Source: JACCQS01 sp050999295
GTDB taxonomy: Bacteria; Actinomycetota; Actinomycetes; Mycobacteriales; Geodermatophilaceae
Direction of reading: 5' to 3'
Assembly (NCBI GenBank): GCA_050999295.1
Contig: JBPCPI010000079.1
Coordinates: 1 to 15,040, forward strand
DNA: 15,040 bases
This document shows, in pieces, positions 14,572 through 15,040 of the stretch (positions are counted from its first letter, which is position 1; each line of letters begins with the position of its first letter). The notes under the pieces are model-generated. The model was not told the origin of the DNA. It saw nothing but the letters and a program-made list of their open reading frames with translations, and did no database searches. The translations under genes were made by a program, and so were the position numbers.

Positions 14572-15040
14572 GTGACCGTCGAGCCGGACCGCGGGGCGGA
14601 GGGAATACTGGAGCCACAGTCGGCGACGGTGCCGGACCGGCGCAGGCCGGCTACCGACGCCGAGGTACGGGCCCTGTCGTCCACGACCCGGCTGCGGATC
14701 CTGCGGCTGTGCCTCGGGAACTCCCTGACCAATCGGGAGATCGCCGAGCGGCTGGACCGCAACCCAGCCTCGGTGCTGCATCATGTCCGCACGCTGACCG
14801 AGCACGGATTCCTCGTCGCCGAACCGCCCCGGCGGGGCCGTCGGGGCGCCCGCGAGATCCCGTACCGGGCCACGGGTCTGTCCTGGCAGCTGTCCATGGG
14901 CCACCAGGCGCGACGGGACCTGCTGCTGGAGACCTTCCTGGAGGAGGTTGCCGCGGTGGGCGAGCAGCACCTGGACAGCACCCGCCTCGGATTGCACCTT
15001 GGCGAGGACGAGATCATCGAGTTTCGCCACCGACTGCAAG
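14572..15040 (+). CDS. ArsR-like winged-helix transcriptional regulator (partial, runs off right edge)
   Basis: The reading frame from the GTG at 14572 stays open to the window end, giving 156 residues of an incomplete protein. Residues about 31-103 form a winged helix-turn-helix: VRALSSTTRLRILRLCL, then NREIAERLDRNPASVLHHV (recognition helix region), RTLTEHGFLVAEP, and a basic wing RRGRRGAREIPYRAT. This matches the ArsR-like HTH_20 group, which usually bind DNA as dimers. The remainder is helical and may sense a ligand. No metal-binding ELCVC-type motif is visible in the part present. The divergent MFS gene and the palindrome between them suggest local autoregulation and control of efflux. 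The inducer is unknown. Confidence 0.85.
   Translation, partial: MTVEPDRGAEGILEPQSATVPDRRRPATDAEVRALSSTTRLRILRLCLGNSLTNREIAERLDRNPASVLHHVRTLTEHGFLVAEPPRRGRRGAREIPYRATGLSWQLSMGHQARRDLLLETFLEEVAAVGEQHLDSTRLGLHLGEDEIIEFRHRLQ

Noticed and set aside
13043..14617. Long minus-strand frame overlapping the MFS gene
   Set aside because: Arg/Pro/Cys-rich out-of-frame reading of the transporter; the frame ending at 13150 has the transmembrane pattern and MFS signature.

Overview
The window reads as chromosomal core DNA from a high-G+C actinobacterium (Actinomycetota). The evidence is GC-rich third codon positions, GTG starts, mycobacterium-type inteins in RecA, and gene order. recA-recX beside a gluABCD glutamate transporter is the Corynebacterium arrangement. 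A miaB / DUF349 / dioxygenase-like / miaA / dapF block follows the order known from Mycobacterium and relatives. I cannot name the genus.

Layout: (1) 30-3479, recA, split by two complete inteins. The first sits in the DNA-binding L2 loop (the M. leprae RecA site) and the second after a conserved Lys (the M. tuberculosis RecA site). Removing both leaves a normal 346-residue RecA. (2) 3485-4075, recX, 5 nt downstream. (3) 4103-7523, minus strand, a four-gene amino-acid ABC importer transcribed gluA-gluB-gluC-gluD, with a strong hairpin between gluB and gluC. (4) 7655-9232, miaB, plus strand, convergent with a DUF349 coiled-coil protein (9257-10471, minus). (5) 10522-13149, plus strand, a tightly overlapping cluster: a frameshifted class III extradiol dioxygenase-like gene, miaA and dapF. 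(6) 13150-14502, minus strand, an MFS drug/siderophore-type exporter. It is divergent from an ArsR-like winged-helix regulator that runs off the right edge (14572-15040). A perfect 14-bp inverted repeat between them is the likely shared operator.

The most unusual observations are these. RecA carries inteins at two sites at once. A short dispersed repeat is present in two copies: one spans the miaB stop codon and the miaB/DUF349 junction, the other lies in frame inside dapF as an apparent extra block of about 22 residues, resembling the protein-coding palindromic elements known from Rickettsia. The gene upstream of miaA has a frameshift. A long palindromic operator lies in front of a possibly leaderless regulator gene.

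Functionally the region combines DNA repair and recombination (RecA, RecX), glutamate-type uptake (GluABCD), tRNA A37 modification by the two sequential enzymes MiaA and MiaB, lysine/peptidoglycan precursor synthesis (DapF) and a regulated efflux module. There is no gene-free stretch over 300 bases. The largest gaps are about 131 bp (gluA/miaB), 114 bp (gluB/gluC) and 69 bp (MFS/ArsR). I saw no tRNA, rRNA, CRISPR or insertion sequence.
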